Origin: Candidatus Tectimicrobiota bacterium
Lineage (GTDB): Bacteria; JACPUC01
Assembly (NCBI GenBank): GCA_016192455.1
Contig: JACPUC010000029.1
Location: 175,975 to 239,974, forward strand
Direction: 5' to 3'
DNA: 64,000 bases
In this document: piece by piece, positions 36,032-45,218 of the stretch
Position numbering within the stretch: position 1 is the first letter of the stretch
Layout: every line of letters starts with the position of its first letter
The notes under the pieces: model-generated
What the model saw: only the letters and a program-made list of their open reading frames with translations
Database searches by the model: none
Told to the model about the DNA's origin: nothing
Position numbers and translations under genes: made by a program

Positions 36032-37159
36032 CTACGAGCCTTCTTCCCAGACCTGTCGCGCCGTCTGCGCCACCAGGCGCAGCTTCTCCTCCTGGTCCCG
36101 CGGCGAGAGGCGGTTGCCAAGCACCGAGCTGGCGAAGCCACACTGCGGACTCAGCGCCAGGCGCTCCAAGGGGATGTAGCGGCTCGCCGCGCGGATGCGC
36201 GCCGTCAGCTCCTCGGTGGTTTCCCGCCGCGGCGACTTCGTCGTCACCAGCCCCAGCACCACCACCTTCCCCTCCGGCACGTGGCGCAAGGGCTCGAACG
36301 ATCCCGAGCGCTCGTCATCGTACTCGAGAAGCAGGCGCTCGGCGCGGATGCCGCGAAAGATCGGCTCGGCGATCGGCTCGTAGCCGCCCGAGGCCAGCCA
36401 CCGGCTGGCCTGGTTGCCGCGTCAAAGGTGGAAGCCGAAGGTGACCCCCGCGGCCGCTTCGAGCACCGCGTTGTCCAGCTCGATCCCCTGGCGCAGCCAG
36501 CGCTCCACGCTCCAGCCCCGCCCTTCATAAAAGGGACGGGTGCGTGGATCGAGGAGCAAGGGGTAGTGCGGCGCGTCGAGTTGCAGGTAGCGCGCGCCGA
36601 GCTGCGCCAGCTCCGCCACCTCCTGGCGCAGCATGTCCACCACGTCGGCAAGAAAGCCCTCCAGCGTGGGGTAAACCCAGGTGGAGCGCTCCGGCGACCA
36701 GAAGTTCGCCCACAGGCTGGGGCTGGGCAGGGTGATCTTCGGCACCAGCGCGGTGCCGGCAAGGCACTCCCGAAAGGAGAGAAACTCTCCCGCCGACAGG
36801 GAGCGCCGGCGCCGCAGCCGACCGACCACCCCCAGCCCCGCCGGCCGCGGCGCGCGCCAGGACCCCACCTCGTTGCTCCCCTGCCAGTCACCCCAGACGA
36901 ACGCCTCCAGGCCGACCGGGCCGAACCCCTCGACGGCCTCCGTCATCTGGCTCTGGAAGGAGAGGCGGCGCATCTCGCCATCGGTGACGATCTCCAGCCC
37001 CGCCTCCTGCTGCAGGCGGATCGCCGCCTCGACGGCGCGGTCCTCCTCCGCCCGCAGCATCTCCGCGCTCAGCGTGCCGGCGGCGAAGGCTTGCCGCGCT
37101 TCTAGCAGCTCCGGGGGGCGCAGCAGGCTCCCCACCGTCTCCGCATGGGCGCTGATCAT
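36032..37159 (-). CDS. MetE-like (cobalamin-independent methionine synthase II family) methyltransferase, probable selenoprotein
   Basis: 375 residues if the TGA at 36424-36422 is read as selenocysteine (Sec246). The start at 37159 follows GGAGGG. The upstream part (ETVGSLLRPPELLEARQAF and onward) and the downstream 129 residues, including RGNQASRWLASGGYE, LLLEYDDERSGSFEPL and LALSPQCGFASS, are in one frame and full family length. Family members have H-x-C-R-G-N here, with Cys a zinc ligand; this gene has H244-L-TGA-R-G-N. The other ligands, E279 and C340, are kept. An 8-bp hairpin follows the TGA. These enzymes bind a thiol to zinc for methyl or alkyl transfer. Alternative: a nonsense mutation. 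Confidence 0.75.
36392..36410 (-). promoter_or_regulatory. SECIS-like hairpin after the in-frame TGA
   Basis: In the mRNA, 11 nt after the TGA comes an 8-bp perfect stem (GGCCAGCC/GGCTGGCC) with a GGU loop. The loop begins 20 nt past the TGA, within the 16-37 nt window of bacterial SECIS elements, and has G in its first two positions, as expected for SelB recognition. The same bases encode the conserved QASRWLA, so part of the pairing could be coincidental. Confidence 0.55.
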
Positions 37160-37368
37160 GGCACCCTCCGAAGTTCCGGTCGCGTCGCCTGGGCATCGTG
37201 CCGCCCAGGCTTGTTTCTTTCGCGCCTCTGCGGCACGATAGACGCGGCCAGCACCTGCCACTCGAGCGCGCTTCCATGTGCTGACGTGACGGCCACCTCC
37301 TCCATGGGGTCGCCGGGTGAGGGGAGTATCTTGTACGACGCCCAAGGACATTCGCAAGGAGACGCACC

Positions 37369-38199
37369 ATGACGAAGAGCTACAAGACAGTCCTCGTGGA
37401 AATCAAGGACGGCATCGGCAAGGTGAGCTTCAACCGGCCCGAGAAGAAGAACGCCATGAGCCCACAGCTCCACCGCGACAGGGCCGCGGCGCTGCAGGAC
37501 CTGAAGTACAACGACGAGGCCCGCGTCGTTGTCCTCACCGGGGTGGGGGAGAGCTGGTCGGCGGGGATGGACCTGAAGGAGTACTTCTACGAGCTGCGCG
37601 ACAAGCCGAAGGAGTGGGAGCAGGTCCGGCTGATCGCCAATAGCTGGATGACCGACGCCTTGCAGAACTACCCCAAACCAACCATCGCCGCCGTCAACGG
37701 CTGGGTCTTCGGCGGCGCCTTCGTGCCCCTCATCTCGTGCGATCTGGCGATCGCGCTTGCCGACGCGAAGTTCGGACTCTCCGAGATCAACTTCGGCCTC
37801 ATCCCGGGTGGCACCGTGACGCGCATGCTCATCGACATGCTGCGCCCGCGCGACGCCCTCTACTACATCCTCACGGGACGCTCCTTCGACGGCCGCAAGG
37901 CAACCGAGATCGGCCTGGTGAACTACTGCGTCGACACCCTGGACGATCTGTGGGCCGAGATCAACGACCTCGGCAAGGAGCTCTGCGGCAAGCACCCCGT
38001 GGCCCTGCAGCTCGCCAAGGAGCTCTACCGCAACAGCCGCCGTATGGACTACCAGCAAGCCTACGACTACTCCATCGCCAAGGTGGCGCAGCTCACCGAA
38101 CTCGAAAAGGGTGAGTGGTACGACCAGGGGATCGTGCGCTTCAAGAAGGGCGAGTTCCGGCCCGGCATGGGGCACTACGACCGCGGCAAGAACGTGTAG
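37369..38199 (+). CDS. ech: p-hydroxycinnamoyl-CoA hydratase/lyase (feruloyl-CoA to vanillin type)
   Basis: A 276-residue crotonase-fold enzyme. NRPEKKNAMSP and WSAGMDLKEYF near the start, NGWVFGGAF for the oxyanion hole, and FGLSEINFG with the catalytic Glu match the Pseudomonas hydroxycinnamoyl-CoA hydratase-lyase closely. The tail EQG/KPGL region is represented by GEWYDQGIVRFKKGEF. It would hydrate feruloyl- or coumaroyl-CoA and release an aromatic aldehyde and acetyl-CoA. The acyl-CoA ligase at 40100-41716 could supply the CoA ester. AAGGAGACGCACC precedes the ATG. Confidence 0.87.
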   Translation: MTKSYKTVLVEIKDGIGKVSFNRPEKKNAMSPQLHRDRAAALQDLKYNDEARVVVLTGVGESWSAGMDLKEYFYELRDKPKEWEQVRLIANSWMTDALQNYPKPTIAAVNGWVFGGAFVPLISCDLAIALADAKFGLSEINFGLIPGGTVTRMLIDMLRPRDALYYILTGRSFDGRKATEIGLVNYCVDTLDDLWAEINDLGKELCGKHPVALQLAKELYRNSRRMDYQQAYDYSIAKVAQLTELEKGEWYDQGIVRFKKGEFRPGMGHYDRGKNV

Positions 38200-38261
38200 C
38201 AAGGTGGGGGCGCCCGTTTCTCACCCGATGAGGCGGGGGAACTCCGGCGGCGGCAGGGGGG

Positions 38262-39960
38262 TTACCCGCGTTTCTGCTCTGCCAGCGACCCGGCGCGGCG
38301 CGCCCACGGCAGACCAGCTTCGAGGAAGGCCCGCCGCACGGCGACGGCGAGGCGTTTCCCCACCGTCTCCTCCTCATCGACGACGACCTGGGCGCCGGCC
38401 AGCGTGAACTCCTGCGTAAACTCATGGTAGCGCGCCCGCACCACCACCGGCACGTGCGGCGCCAGGCTCTTTGCCGCGTACAGCACCTGCAAGGCGCTGC
38501 GGTGGTCGGGCACCGTGCAGACCACGGCGTGCGCCGTCTCGACCTGGGCGTGGCGCAGCACCTCCACCTGGGCGGCATCGCCGAGCTGCGCCGGCAGGCC
38601 CTGTTGCCGCGCCAGCGCGACGTTGCGGGGTTGCAGGTCGATGATGAGGAGCGGCAGGCCCCAGGCGCTCAACACGTCAGCGAGCCGCTGCCCGGCCGGC
38701 CCGAAGCCGATCACCACCACGTGCCCCTCGAGGGAGGTACGCCGCCCGCCCTCGGCGTCGCGCGGCACCCCGGCGGACCGGGGGCGCAGCCGCCGCTCCA
38801 CCCACCGTCCCACGCTCGGCGCCACCGCCACCTCATACGGCGTGAGGAAGAGCGTCACCACGGGACCGACACGAAGAGGAGGAAGGTGTCGTCGGCGATC
38901 ACCCCTCTCTCCACCGCTTCCTCGGCCATGACGAAGGAGAATTCCCCTACCTGCGCTAGGCAGAGGCCCATAGCCATCGCATGCCGCAGCGGGTAACGGA
39001 GGAGCACGGCCACCCCCGCCGCCAGCAGCGCCTTGCCCACCACGATCGCCCCCGCCAGCCCCGCCACCAGCCGCCAGTGCTCCAGCAGCCAGCCGGGGTG
39101 CGCCACCATGCCGAGCGAGGCGAAGAAGAGGGTGGCGAAGAGGGTGCGCAGCGCCCCCACGTCGGCGCGAATTTGCAGCGCAAACGGCGACTCCGCCAGG
39201 AGAACGCCGGCGAAGAACGCTCCCACCGCCGGTGACAGCCCCAGCCGGTGCGCCGCCCATGCCGAGCCGAGCGCCAGGATCGCCGCCAGCAGGATCAACA
39301 GCTCGCGATTGCGCGACAGCACCGTGGTGCCGAAGAGCCGCGGCAGGAGGTAGGTGCTCGTCAGGTAGAACGCCCCCGCCAGGCCCACGATGAGGAGGAG
39401 GGCGCGCCCGACGACCGCCGGCACGCCCGCGGCCGACGTGGCTCCCCCCAGGATGGAGATGAGGAGGACCAGCGGCACCACCGCCACATCCTGCAGCAGC
39501 AGGATGCCGAGCGCCCCCCGACCGTGGACGCTGTCAATTTCGGCCCGATCGAGGAGAACGCGCAGGACGCACGCCGTGCTGCTCAGGGAGACCATGGCGG
39601 CGACGGCGATGGTCGGGGTGGGGGCCATGCCCACTGCCCAGCCTACGGCGGCGGCCGCCCCACCGGTAAGGAGGAGCTGCAACGTCCCGCCGCCCAGGCC
39701 GATGCGCCCCAGCCGCAGCAGGCGGCGCAGCGAAAACTCCAGGCCGATGGCGAAGAGGAGCAGGGCGACACCGAGCTCGGCCAGGCCGCGCACCACCTCC
39801 TCGCCATGCACGAGGTTCAGCGCCCGCGGCCCCAGGAGCATCCCCGCCAGCAGGTAGCCGAGGATGGCGTTCTGCCGCAGGCGCTCGAAGACTACCCCGA
39901 GGAGGAGCGCCGCGGCGAGCACGACGAGGTAATCGGTGAGGTAGGTCCAGATGCTCATGG
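38262..39960 (-). pseudogene. Kef-type K+/H+ antiporter with TrkA-N domain, split by a frameshift
   Basis: The upstream frame (from Met at 39960) encodes a complete CPA2 antiporter membrane domain of about 12 helices (ILGYLLAGMLLGP, GILLLQDVAVVPLVLL, VGAFFAGVLLAES), ending at a TGA at 38855 after LLFVSVPW. The next frame continues without a gap as TLFLTPYEVAVAP, followed by a Rossmann TrkA-N domain (HVVVIGFGPAGQRLADVL). A single missing G near 38866-38870 restores one reading frame. It is either a recent inactivating deletion or a sequencing or assembly error. The intact product would exchange K+ for H+. Confidence 0.8.
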
Positions 39961-40099
39961 CCTGGAAAGCAGGTGGCGCAACGGGCCGCTTTGTGGTGTG
40001 CGGACGCCGCGAGGACGGCGATCCCGGCATGGCTGACGGGGCGGCCGCGCCCTCCACTCGGACCGGGAGCCATCCTGTCGGCGCCTCCCCGCCCGCGTC

Positions 40100-41716
40100 T
40101 CAACGCAGCTTCAGACCCAGGAGCCGGCAGCCCTCCTGGCGCAGCTCCTGCTTGCGCACCTTGCCTGAAGCCGTGAGGGGGAACTGATCGGTGAAGTGGA
40201 CGTAGCGCGGAATCTTGTAGCCGGCGATGCGGCCCTTGCAATACGCCTTCAGGCTCTCAGCCGTAAGGTCGGCGCCGGGACGCAGCTCCACGAACGCCAT
40301 GCCGACTTCGCCGTAGAGATCGTCCGGCACGCCCACCAGCCATACCTGCTCGATGTCGGGGTGGCGGTGCAGGAAGTTCTCCACCTCCGCCGGGTAGACG
40401 TTGCTGCCGCCCCGGATGTACATCTCCTTCAGGCGGCCGGTCATGCGCAGGTGGCTATCCGGCTCCTGCGCGAAGAGGTCGCCGGTGCGCAGCCAGCCGT
40501 CCGGCGTGATGGCGCGCGCTGTCTCCTCGGGAAGGTTGTAGTAGCCGCGCGTGACATTGAGGCCGCGCAGCCAGAGCTCCCCGGAGACGCCGGGCGGCAC
40601 GTCCTCGCCGGTCTGCGGCTCCACGATGCGCCCCTCGAGGTAGTCGTGCAGCACCCCCAGGGTGGTGGCGAGCTGTTCGGGGGTATCCCCCGGAAGGGCC
40701 GCCGACGCCCCCATCGTCTCCGACATGCCGAAGCCGGTGGAGACCCGCGCGCCGGGGAACTGCCGCATGATCTCCTCGATCAGAGCCGGGGTGGCGGGGG
40801 CGCCGCCGAAGTACACCACCCGCAGTGTCGAGCGGTCGCGCCGCGCGAACTCGGGGCGCGCCATCATCATCTGGTACATCGTCGGGGTGCCGGAGACCAT
40901 GGTGACGCCCTCCCGCTCGATGATCTCCAGGGCGCGCTGCGCATTGAACGTCGCCAGCACCACGGTGGCGGCGCCGGCGTGCAGGGGCCCGTTCACCCCG
41001 TACGAGAAGCCCATGATGTGGAAGTAGGGACCGAGGACGAGGATGCGATCAGTGGGAGCGAGAGTGCGGGAGAGCCTCAGGGCGCTGAGCAGCACCTGCC
41101 CCTGATCGTGCATCGCCCCCTTCGCCACGCCGGTGGTGCCGGAGGTGTAGATGATGAGGGCGAGGTCATCCGGCGTCACGGCGGCGCGCCGCGCCTCGAG
41201 GTGCGAGGCGCTGACGCCCTGCCCGGACCCCTCGAAGGCCGCCAGCGTCATCCCCCCCGGGAACGGCTCGTGACCCAGGCTGACGACCTGCCGCAGCTTC
41301 GGCAGCGCCGCGTCGCCAACGCGGCTGATGATCTCGCCGAGCATGGCGTGGTAGTTGATGCCGACGAACTCCGGCATGGTGAAGAAGAGGACGCTGTCGG
41401 ACTGCCGCAGGCAGTACGCCAGCTCCTCCACCTTGTAGCGCGTGTTCACCGGCACGAGCACGGCGCCGACCTGCATGACGGCAAGCTGCACGGCCAGCCA
41501 CTCCGGGCAGTTCCGCAGCAGGGCCGCCACGTGCTCGCCGCGCCGCACCCCATGCGCCAGGAGGGCGCGCGCCAGGGACGTGCTGCGCTCGGAGAGATGG
41601 CGGTAGGTCCAGCGGTCTTCTCCATCAATCGCCGCGGGCGCCTCGGGGTCGCGCTGCACGACCTCGCAGAAATGCGGCCACACCGTTTGGGTCGGCCGGG
41701 TCATCACCGTGCTCAT
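40100..41716 (-). CDS. AMP-forming acyl-CoA synthetase, possible feruloyl/aryl-CoA ligase
   Basis: 538 residues from the ATG at 41716, with GGAG 6 bases upstream. Motifs: IIYTSGTTGVAKGAMH (phosphate loop), FGMSETMGA, DGWLRTGDLF, GRLKEMYIRGGSNVYPAEVE and the C-terminal LTASGKVRKQEL lysine. All are intact. Sequence features fit the FadD/aryl-CoA ligase subgroup. The hydroxycinnamoyl-CoA hydratase/lyase lies 1.9 kb away, separated only by the broken antiporter gene. This favours hydroxycinnamate activation but does not prove it. Confidence 0.87.
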   Translation of the reverse strand: MSTVMTRPTQTVWPHFCEVVQRDPEAPAAIDGEDRWTYRHLSERSTSLARALLAHGVRRGEHVAALLRNCPEWLAVQLAVMQVGAVLVPVNTRYKVEELAYCLRQSDSVLFFTMPEFVGINYHAMLGEIISRVGDAALPKLRQVVSLGHEPFPGGMTLAAFEGSGQGVSASHLEARRAAVTPDDLALIIYTSGTTGVAKGAMHDQGQVLLSALRLSRTLAPTDRILVLGPYFHIMGFSYGVNGPLHAGAATVVLATFNAQRALEIIEREGVTMVSGTPTMYQMMMARPEFARRDRSTLRVVYFGGAPATPALIEEIMRQFPGARVSTGFGMSETMGASAALPGDTPEQLATTLGVLHDYLEGRIVEPQTGEDVPPGVSGELWLRGLNVTRGYYNLPEETARAITPDGWLRTGDLFAQEPDSHLRMTGRLKEMYIRGGSNVYPAEVENFLHRHPDIEQVWLVGVPDDLYGEVGMAFVELRPGADLTAESLKAYCKGRIAGYKIPRYVHFTDQFPLTASGKVRKQELRQEGCRLLGLKLR

Positions 41717-42069
41717 CCGTACTCCAAGCGAAACGGCGGCGGGCAGGCGCGCGCTGGGCACGCCGGGCACTGCCGGCGCCGCCAGCCTTGACGGCGCGTC
41801 GTCGAGGGATTCCCGGAGACCGCCGGCAGAAGGCGATCCCTCCTGGGCTGGAGCGGCCCCGCCGGCTATCATAGCGCGTCGGCGGGGCGGCGCAAGGTCT
41901 GCCACGCGAATGGCGCAGAGCAGCGGCAACTCTCCACGAAGGAAGCAAAAAGAGCAGGCGGGGCCGCCTGCTCTTTTTGCTTGCGTGGGGCTGGCTCGGC
42001 TCCCACCTCCCTCCGTAGGCTCAGCCGAAGCTGTGTCTGGCCTTGAGCGCCGCACTCCTCGCTGGACGC
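41717..42069. other. intergenic region containing a terminator
   Basis: No gene. It holds the strong hairpin at 41945-41980 and GC-rich filler between the small secreted protein gene and the acyl-CoA ligase, both leftward. Confidence 0.4.
41945..41980 (-). terminator. intrinsic terminator (bidirectional)
   Basis: A perfect 17-bp stem (GCAAAAAGAGCAGGCGG and its complement) with a 2-nt loop. The outer stem has five A on one side and five T on the other, so U-tracts are produced in both directions. It lies 90 bp after the stop of the leftward small secreted protein gene. Confidence 0.9.
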
Positions 42070-42408
42070 CTAGAAGTTCGCCGGCATTAAGAAGATCGCC
42101 TGCTCCTGGCGCAGGAGGTAGGAGTCGAGGCTGCTCTGCTCTGGGCTCGAAACCTGGGCCGCGGCCCTGCTGCCGTCACTCATCACCTTGTCGGCGCCGG
42201 GCTGCTTGGCAGAGGTCTCGGCAACACGCACCGCCGAGCCGCGCATCGTGGCTGCCGCGGTGAGCTCGGCAGCCTCCAGCTTGAGCTGCTCCACGAACAG
42301 GATATCAGCGCTGGAGAAGTAATCATCGGCGCGGGCGATGGTCCCGAACCCCACCATAAAGAGCAGCGCCGCCGCCATTGCCACACCCTTGAACATCTCC
42401 TTTCGCAT
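42070..42408 (-). CDS. small secreted protein, unknown function
   Basis: 112 residues. The start at 42408 follows GGAGAGACC. A signal peptide (GVAMAAALLFMVGFGTIA, cleavage near ARADD) is followed by an Ala/Ser/Glu-rich mature part of about 85 residues with no cysteine, ending in QEQAIFLMPANF. It is closely followed by a strong terminator, so it is probably expressed as a single gene. I do not recognise the family. It is most likely periplasmic or extracellular. Confidence 0.65.
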   Translation of the reverse strand: MRKEMFKGVAMAAALLFMVGFGTIARADDYFSSADILFVEQLKLEAAELTAAATMRGSAVRVAETSAKQPGADKVMSDGSRAAAQVSSPEQSSLDSYLLRQEQAIFLMPANF

Positions 42409-43267
42409 GGTCTCTCCTTCGGCTCGCGCGGAACGATCTTCGTCCGCAGGGAGCTCGCTAGGTACTTCGGGTTATCCTTAAAAGCTTCCGATGCTTTCCT
42501 GGGCTGAGAAGTTGGCCAACTCTCGTACGCTCACTGTTGCCTCTGTAACATCGATCCCCGTGCAGATATTCCTCCGGGTCATGAAAAATTTGTTCACTGG
42601 TCTGCCGCGCTCCTCCTCATGGCCGCGCCGGTGCTCAGAAGAGTCGCGCACCAATGGAGGTGCGGCGCCAGCGGCGAGGAAGCTGCTCGGCTTTGCCGGC
42701 CTGAACGCCTGGCGAAGGGCCAGAAAGGCGCGCCAGGGCGACCATCCGCCCGGCGGCGCTCCGCCGCGAAGAAGGGAAAGAGCTTGCAGTGAATCCTTGC
42801 GATGCGGAAAGGAGGTTCTGACGGCAGGAAAATTTGCAACGCGGAGGTACCTTGCTGCAAAACTGAAAGTGAGAAATTCTTGACTTTACACGCGAGGTTC
42901 CACGGTAGTCAGAAGGGAGAGCATTGCGGAAACGGCGAGCTGCTCGTCTGATAAAAACGATGCAGGGCGTCGAAGTAGTGAGATGCTGTTAAACTTGCAC
43001 CGAGGCAAGAAGTCGCAGTATTCCCCTGGGCAGGATCTTTTTTCTCCCCTTTTTGCCCTCGAGGACGCTCTCGAGAAGCTGGGTTCAACGGCGAGAACAT
43101 GGTACGATGGCGGCAAGCGGCCCGCTGCGCCGCGCCAGGCGTCGGCGCGGCAGACCCGCCGCGACGCTGCTCGTGTCGGGACCTTGCGGGGCATGGCTGG
43201 CTTGGCGCCCGGGCCGCGGCGCGCTGGTCGGGAAGGCGCCCCGCCGCGGCATGACGAAAGGCCCCTC
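42409..43267. other. intergenic region upstream of glmS1
   Basis: About 860 bp without a supported gene, somewhat less GC-rich than its surroundings in 42480-42600 and 42820-43060. Short open frames here have no recognisable domains. A TTGACT at 42881 has no good -10 partner. I found no glmS-ribozyme-like conserved sequence ahead of glmS1. Confidence 0.3.
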
Positions 43268-45091
43268 ATGTCGGGGATCATGGGCTACGTCGGGCATCGC
43301 GCAGCGCTGCCGGTCCTCCTCGAAGGCCTGAAGCGCCTCGAGTACCGCGGCTACGACTCGGTCGGCGTCGGCGTCATCGAGGCCGGCGCGCTGCACATCC
43401 AGAAGACGATCGGCACGGTGCAGCGGCTCGAGCGCCAGCTTCGCGGCCTCGACCTGCGCAGCACCGTCGGCATCGGCCACACGCGCTGGGCCACCCACGG
43501 CCAACCGACGCTCGAGAATGCTCACCCGCATGCCTCGGGCCGCATCGCCATCGTCCACAACGGCATCATCGCCAACTACCTGGAGCTGCGGCAGGAGCTC
43601 ATCGCCGAGGGGGTGCGCTTCGCCTCGGATACCGACTCCGAGGTCATCGCCGCGCTCATCGACCGCGCCTACCGCGGCGACCTTGCGGCGGCCGTACTGG
43701 CCGCCCTGCCGCGCCTCTCGGGGACCTACGCCCTGGGGGTCATCTGCCGCGATGAACCGAACGTCCTCCTCTGCGCCCGGCAGGCGGTGCCCCTCGTCGT
43801 CGGCCTGGGAGTGCGCGAGGCGTTCCTCGCCTCCGACGTCACGCCCTTCGCGCCCTATACCCAGAACTGCTTCTTCCTCGATGACGGCGAGGTGGGCATC
43901 CTGAGCGGCGGCGGCGTGCAGATTCTTGACCTGCGGGGGCAGGTCGTGCCGAAGGAGATCGAGCACATCACCTGGAACCCCGTCCTGGCGGAGAAAGGGG
44001 GGTACCGCTTCTACATGCTGAAGGAGATTTTCGAGACCCCCCAGGCCGTGCGCGAGACGCTGCGCGGCCGCCTCCTTCCCGGCGCGCCCTTCGTGCACTG
44101 GGCCGAGCGCGGCCCGGAGGCAGACCTGCTGCGGACCTGCCGGAAGGTCATCCTCCTGGGCTGCGGCAGCTCCTACCATGCCGCCCTCATCGGCAAGCTC
44201 TACCTCGAGGAGATCGCCGGGCTGGCGACGGAGGTGGAGCTCGGCTCCGAGTTCCGCTACCGCACCCCGCTGGTGGATCGCCGCACCATCGTCATCGGCA
44301 TCAGCCAGTCGGGGGAGACCGCCGATACCCTCGCCGGCATGCGCGCGGCGCGGGCCAGCGGCGCCACCATCTACGCGCTGACGAACGCGCCCCTCAGCAC
44401 CGCCGCCCGCGAGGCCGACGGCGTGCTGCGCCTGCACGCCGGGCCGGAGATCAGCGTCGCCTCGACGAAGACCTTCGTAGCCGAGCTGGCGGTGCTCTGC
44501 ATGCTCGCCCTGCACGCCGCGCACCTGCGCCGGCGGCAGCCCGAGGCGCACCTGCGGGAGCTCGCCGCCGCCCTCGGCACGGCCCCCGCGGCCATCGAGG
44601 CGGCGCTCGCCGTTGAAGAGGAGGTGGAGGCGCTGGCGCGCCGCTACAGCCGCTTCGACCACTACATCGTGCTAGGACGCGGCGTCCACTACCCGGTGGC
44701 GCTCGAAGCCGCCCTGAAGATCAAGGAGCTCTCTTACGTGCACGCCGAAGGGTGCGCCGCCGGCGAGGTGAAGCAAGGGCTCATCGCCCTCGTCGATGAG
44801 CGCGTGCCGGTCCTCGTGCTGGCGCCCCAGGGGCGCGTCTACGAGAAGACCCTCGACAACCTCGAGGAGGTGAAGGCGCGCGGCGCCCGCATCGTCGCCA
44901 TCGGCACCCAGGGCGACGTGGAGCTGCGCGCCCGCGCTCATGATCTCCTCGAACTGCCGAGGCTGCCGGAATTGCTGAGTCCGCTCTGCAGCTCCCCCCT
45001 CGTGCACCTCTTCGCCTACCACCTGGCGCTGCGCCGCCGCCGCGACGTCGATCACCCCCGCAACCTCGCCAAGAGCGTCACGGTGGAGTGA
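43268..45091 (+). CDS. glmS: GlmS-like glucosamine-6-phosphate synthase with Ser in place of catalytic Cys1
   Basis: 607 residues, the normal GlmS length. The N-terminus is MSGIMGYVG; known GlmS begins MCGIVGYVG and uses the freed Cys1 as glutaminase nucleophile. Here the codon is TCG (Ser). All other glutaminase residues are kept: HTRWATHG, HNGIIANY, SDTDSEV. Both SIS isomerase domains (ISQSGET, SVASTKTF, KIKELSYVHAEG) and the C-terminal LAKSVTVE are intact. Ser could act as a weaker nucleophile, or the enzyme may use free ammonia. GAAAGG precedes the ATG with 7-nt spacing. A second, Cys-bearing copy lies at 49117. Confidence 0.87.
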   Translation: MSGIMGYVGHRAALPVLLEGLKRLEYRGYDSVGVGVIEAGALHIQKTIGTVQRLERQLRGLDLRSTVGIGHTRWATHGQPTLENAHPHASGRIAIVHNGIIANYLELRQELIAEGVRFASDTDSEVIAALIDRAYRGDLAAAVLAALPRLSGTYALGVICRDEPNVLLCARQAVPLVVGLGVREAFLASDVTPFAPYTQNCFFLDDGEVGILSGGGVQILDLRGQVVPKEIEHITWNPVLAEKGGYRFYMLKEIFETPQAVRETLRGRLLPGAPFVHWAERGPEADLLRTCRKVILLGCGSSYHAALIGKLYLEEIAGLATEVELGSEFRYRTPLVDRRTIVIGISQSGETADTLAGMRAARASGATIYALTNAPLSTAAREADGVLRLHAGPEISVASTKTFVAELAVLCMLALHAAHLRRRQPEAHLRELAAALGTAPAAIEAALAVEEEVEALARRYSRFDHYIVLGRGVHYPVALEAALKIKELSYVHAEGCAAGEVKQGLIALVDERVPVLVLAPQGRVYEKTLDNLEEVKARGARIVAIGTQGDVELRARAHDLLELPRLPELLSPLCSSPLVHLFAYHLALRRRRDVDHPRNLAKSVTVE

Positions 45092-45099
45092 GGCCAGAG
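45068..45099 (+). repeat. att-like direct repeat, copy A (3' end of glmS1)
   Basis: A 32-bp sequence beginning GCCAAGAGCGTCACGGTGGA covers the last codons (AKSVTVE-stop) of glmS1 and 8 bases beyond. Copy B at 45785-45816 matches it at 30 of 32 positions. The 3' end of glmS is the classic target of Tn7-type transposons and some site-specific integrases. Confidence 0.7.
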
Positions 45100-45158
45100 G
45101 ACGCGCGCGCGCTCCTCCATGGAAGGTGAAGCGGCCGCACATCTCCTCAACCGCTGTG

Positions 45159-45190
45159 GTTGTGATTGCGCCGCGCTTCGGTATCACAAC
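45159..45190 (+). promoter_or_regulatory. inverted repeat, candidate operator of the HTH gene
   Basis: GTTGTGAT (45159-45166) and ATCACAAC (45183-45190) form a perfect 8-bp inverted repeat with a 16-bp spacer, 28 bp upstream of the HTH gene's ATG. That position suits autorepression by an antitoxin-type regulator. Confidence 0.4.
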
Positions 45191-45218
45191 GCGTGAGAGC
45201 ATATGAGAAAGCCCGGCA

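Noticed and set aside
42491..42883. 130-codon rightward open frame upstream of glmS1
   Set aside because: No ribosome-binding site, no recognisable domain, and composition changes along its length.
42409..43267. glmS ribozyme upstream of glmS1
   Set aside because: No conserved core sequence or pseudoknot pattern could be found, and this ribozyme is essentially confined to Firmicutes and relatives.
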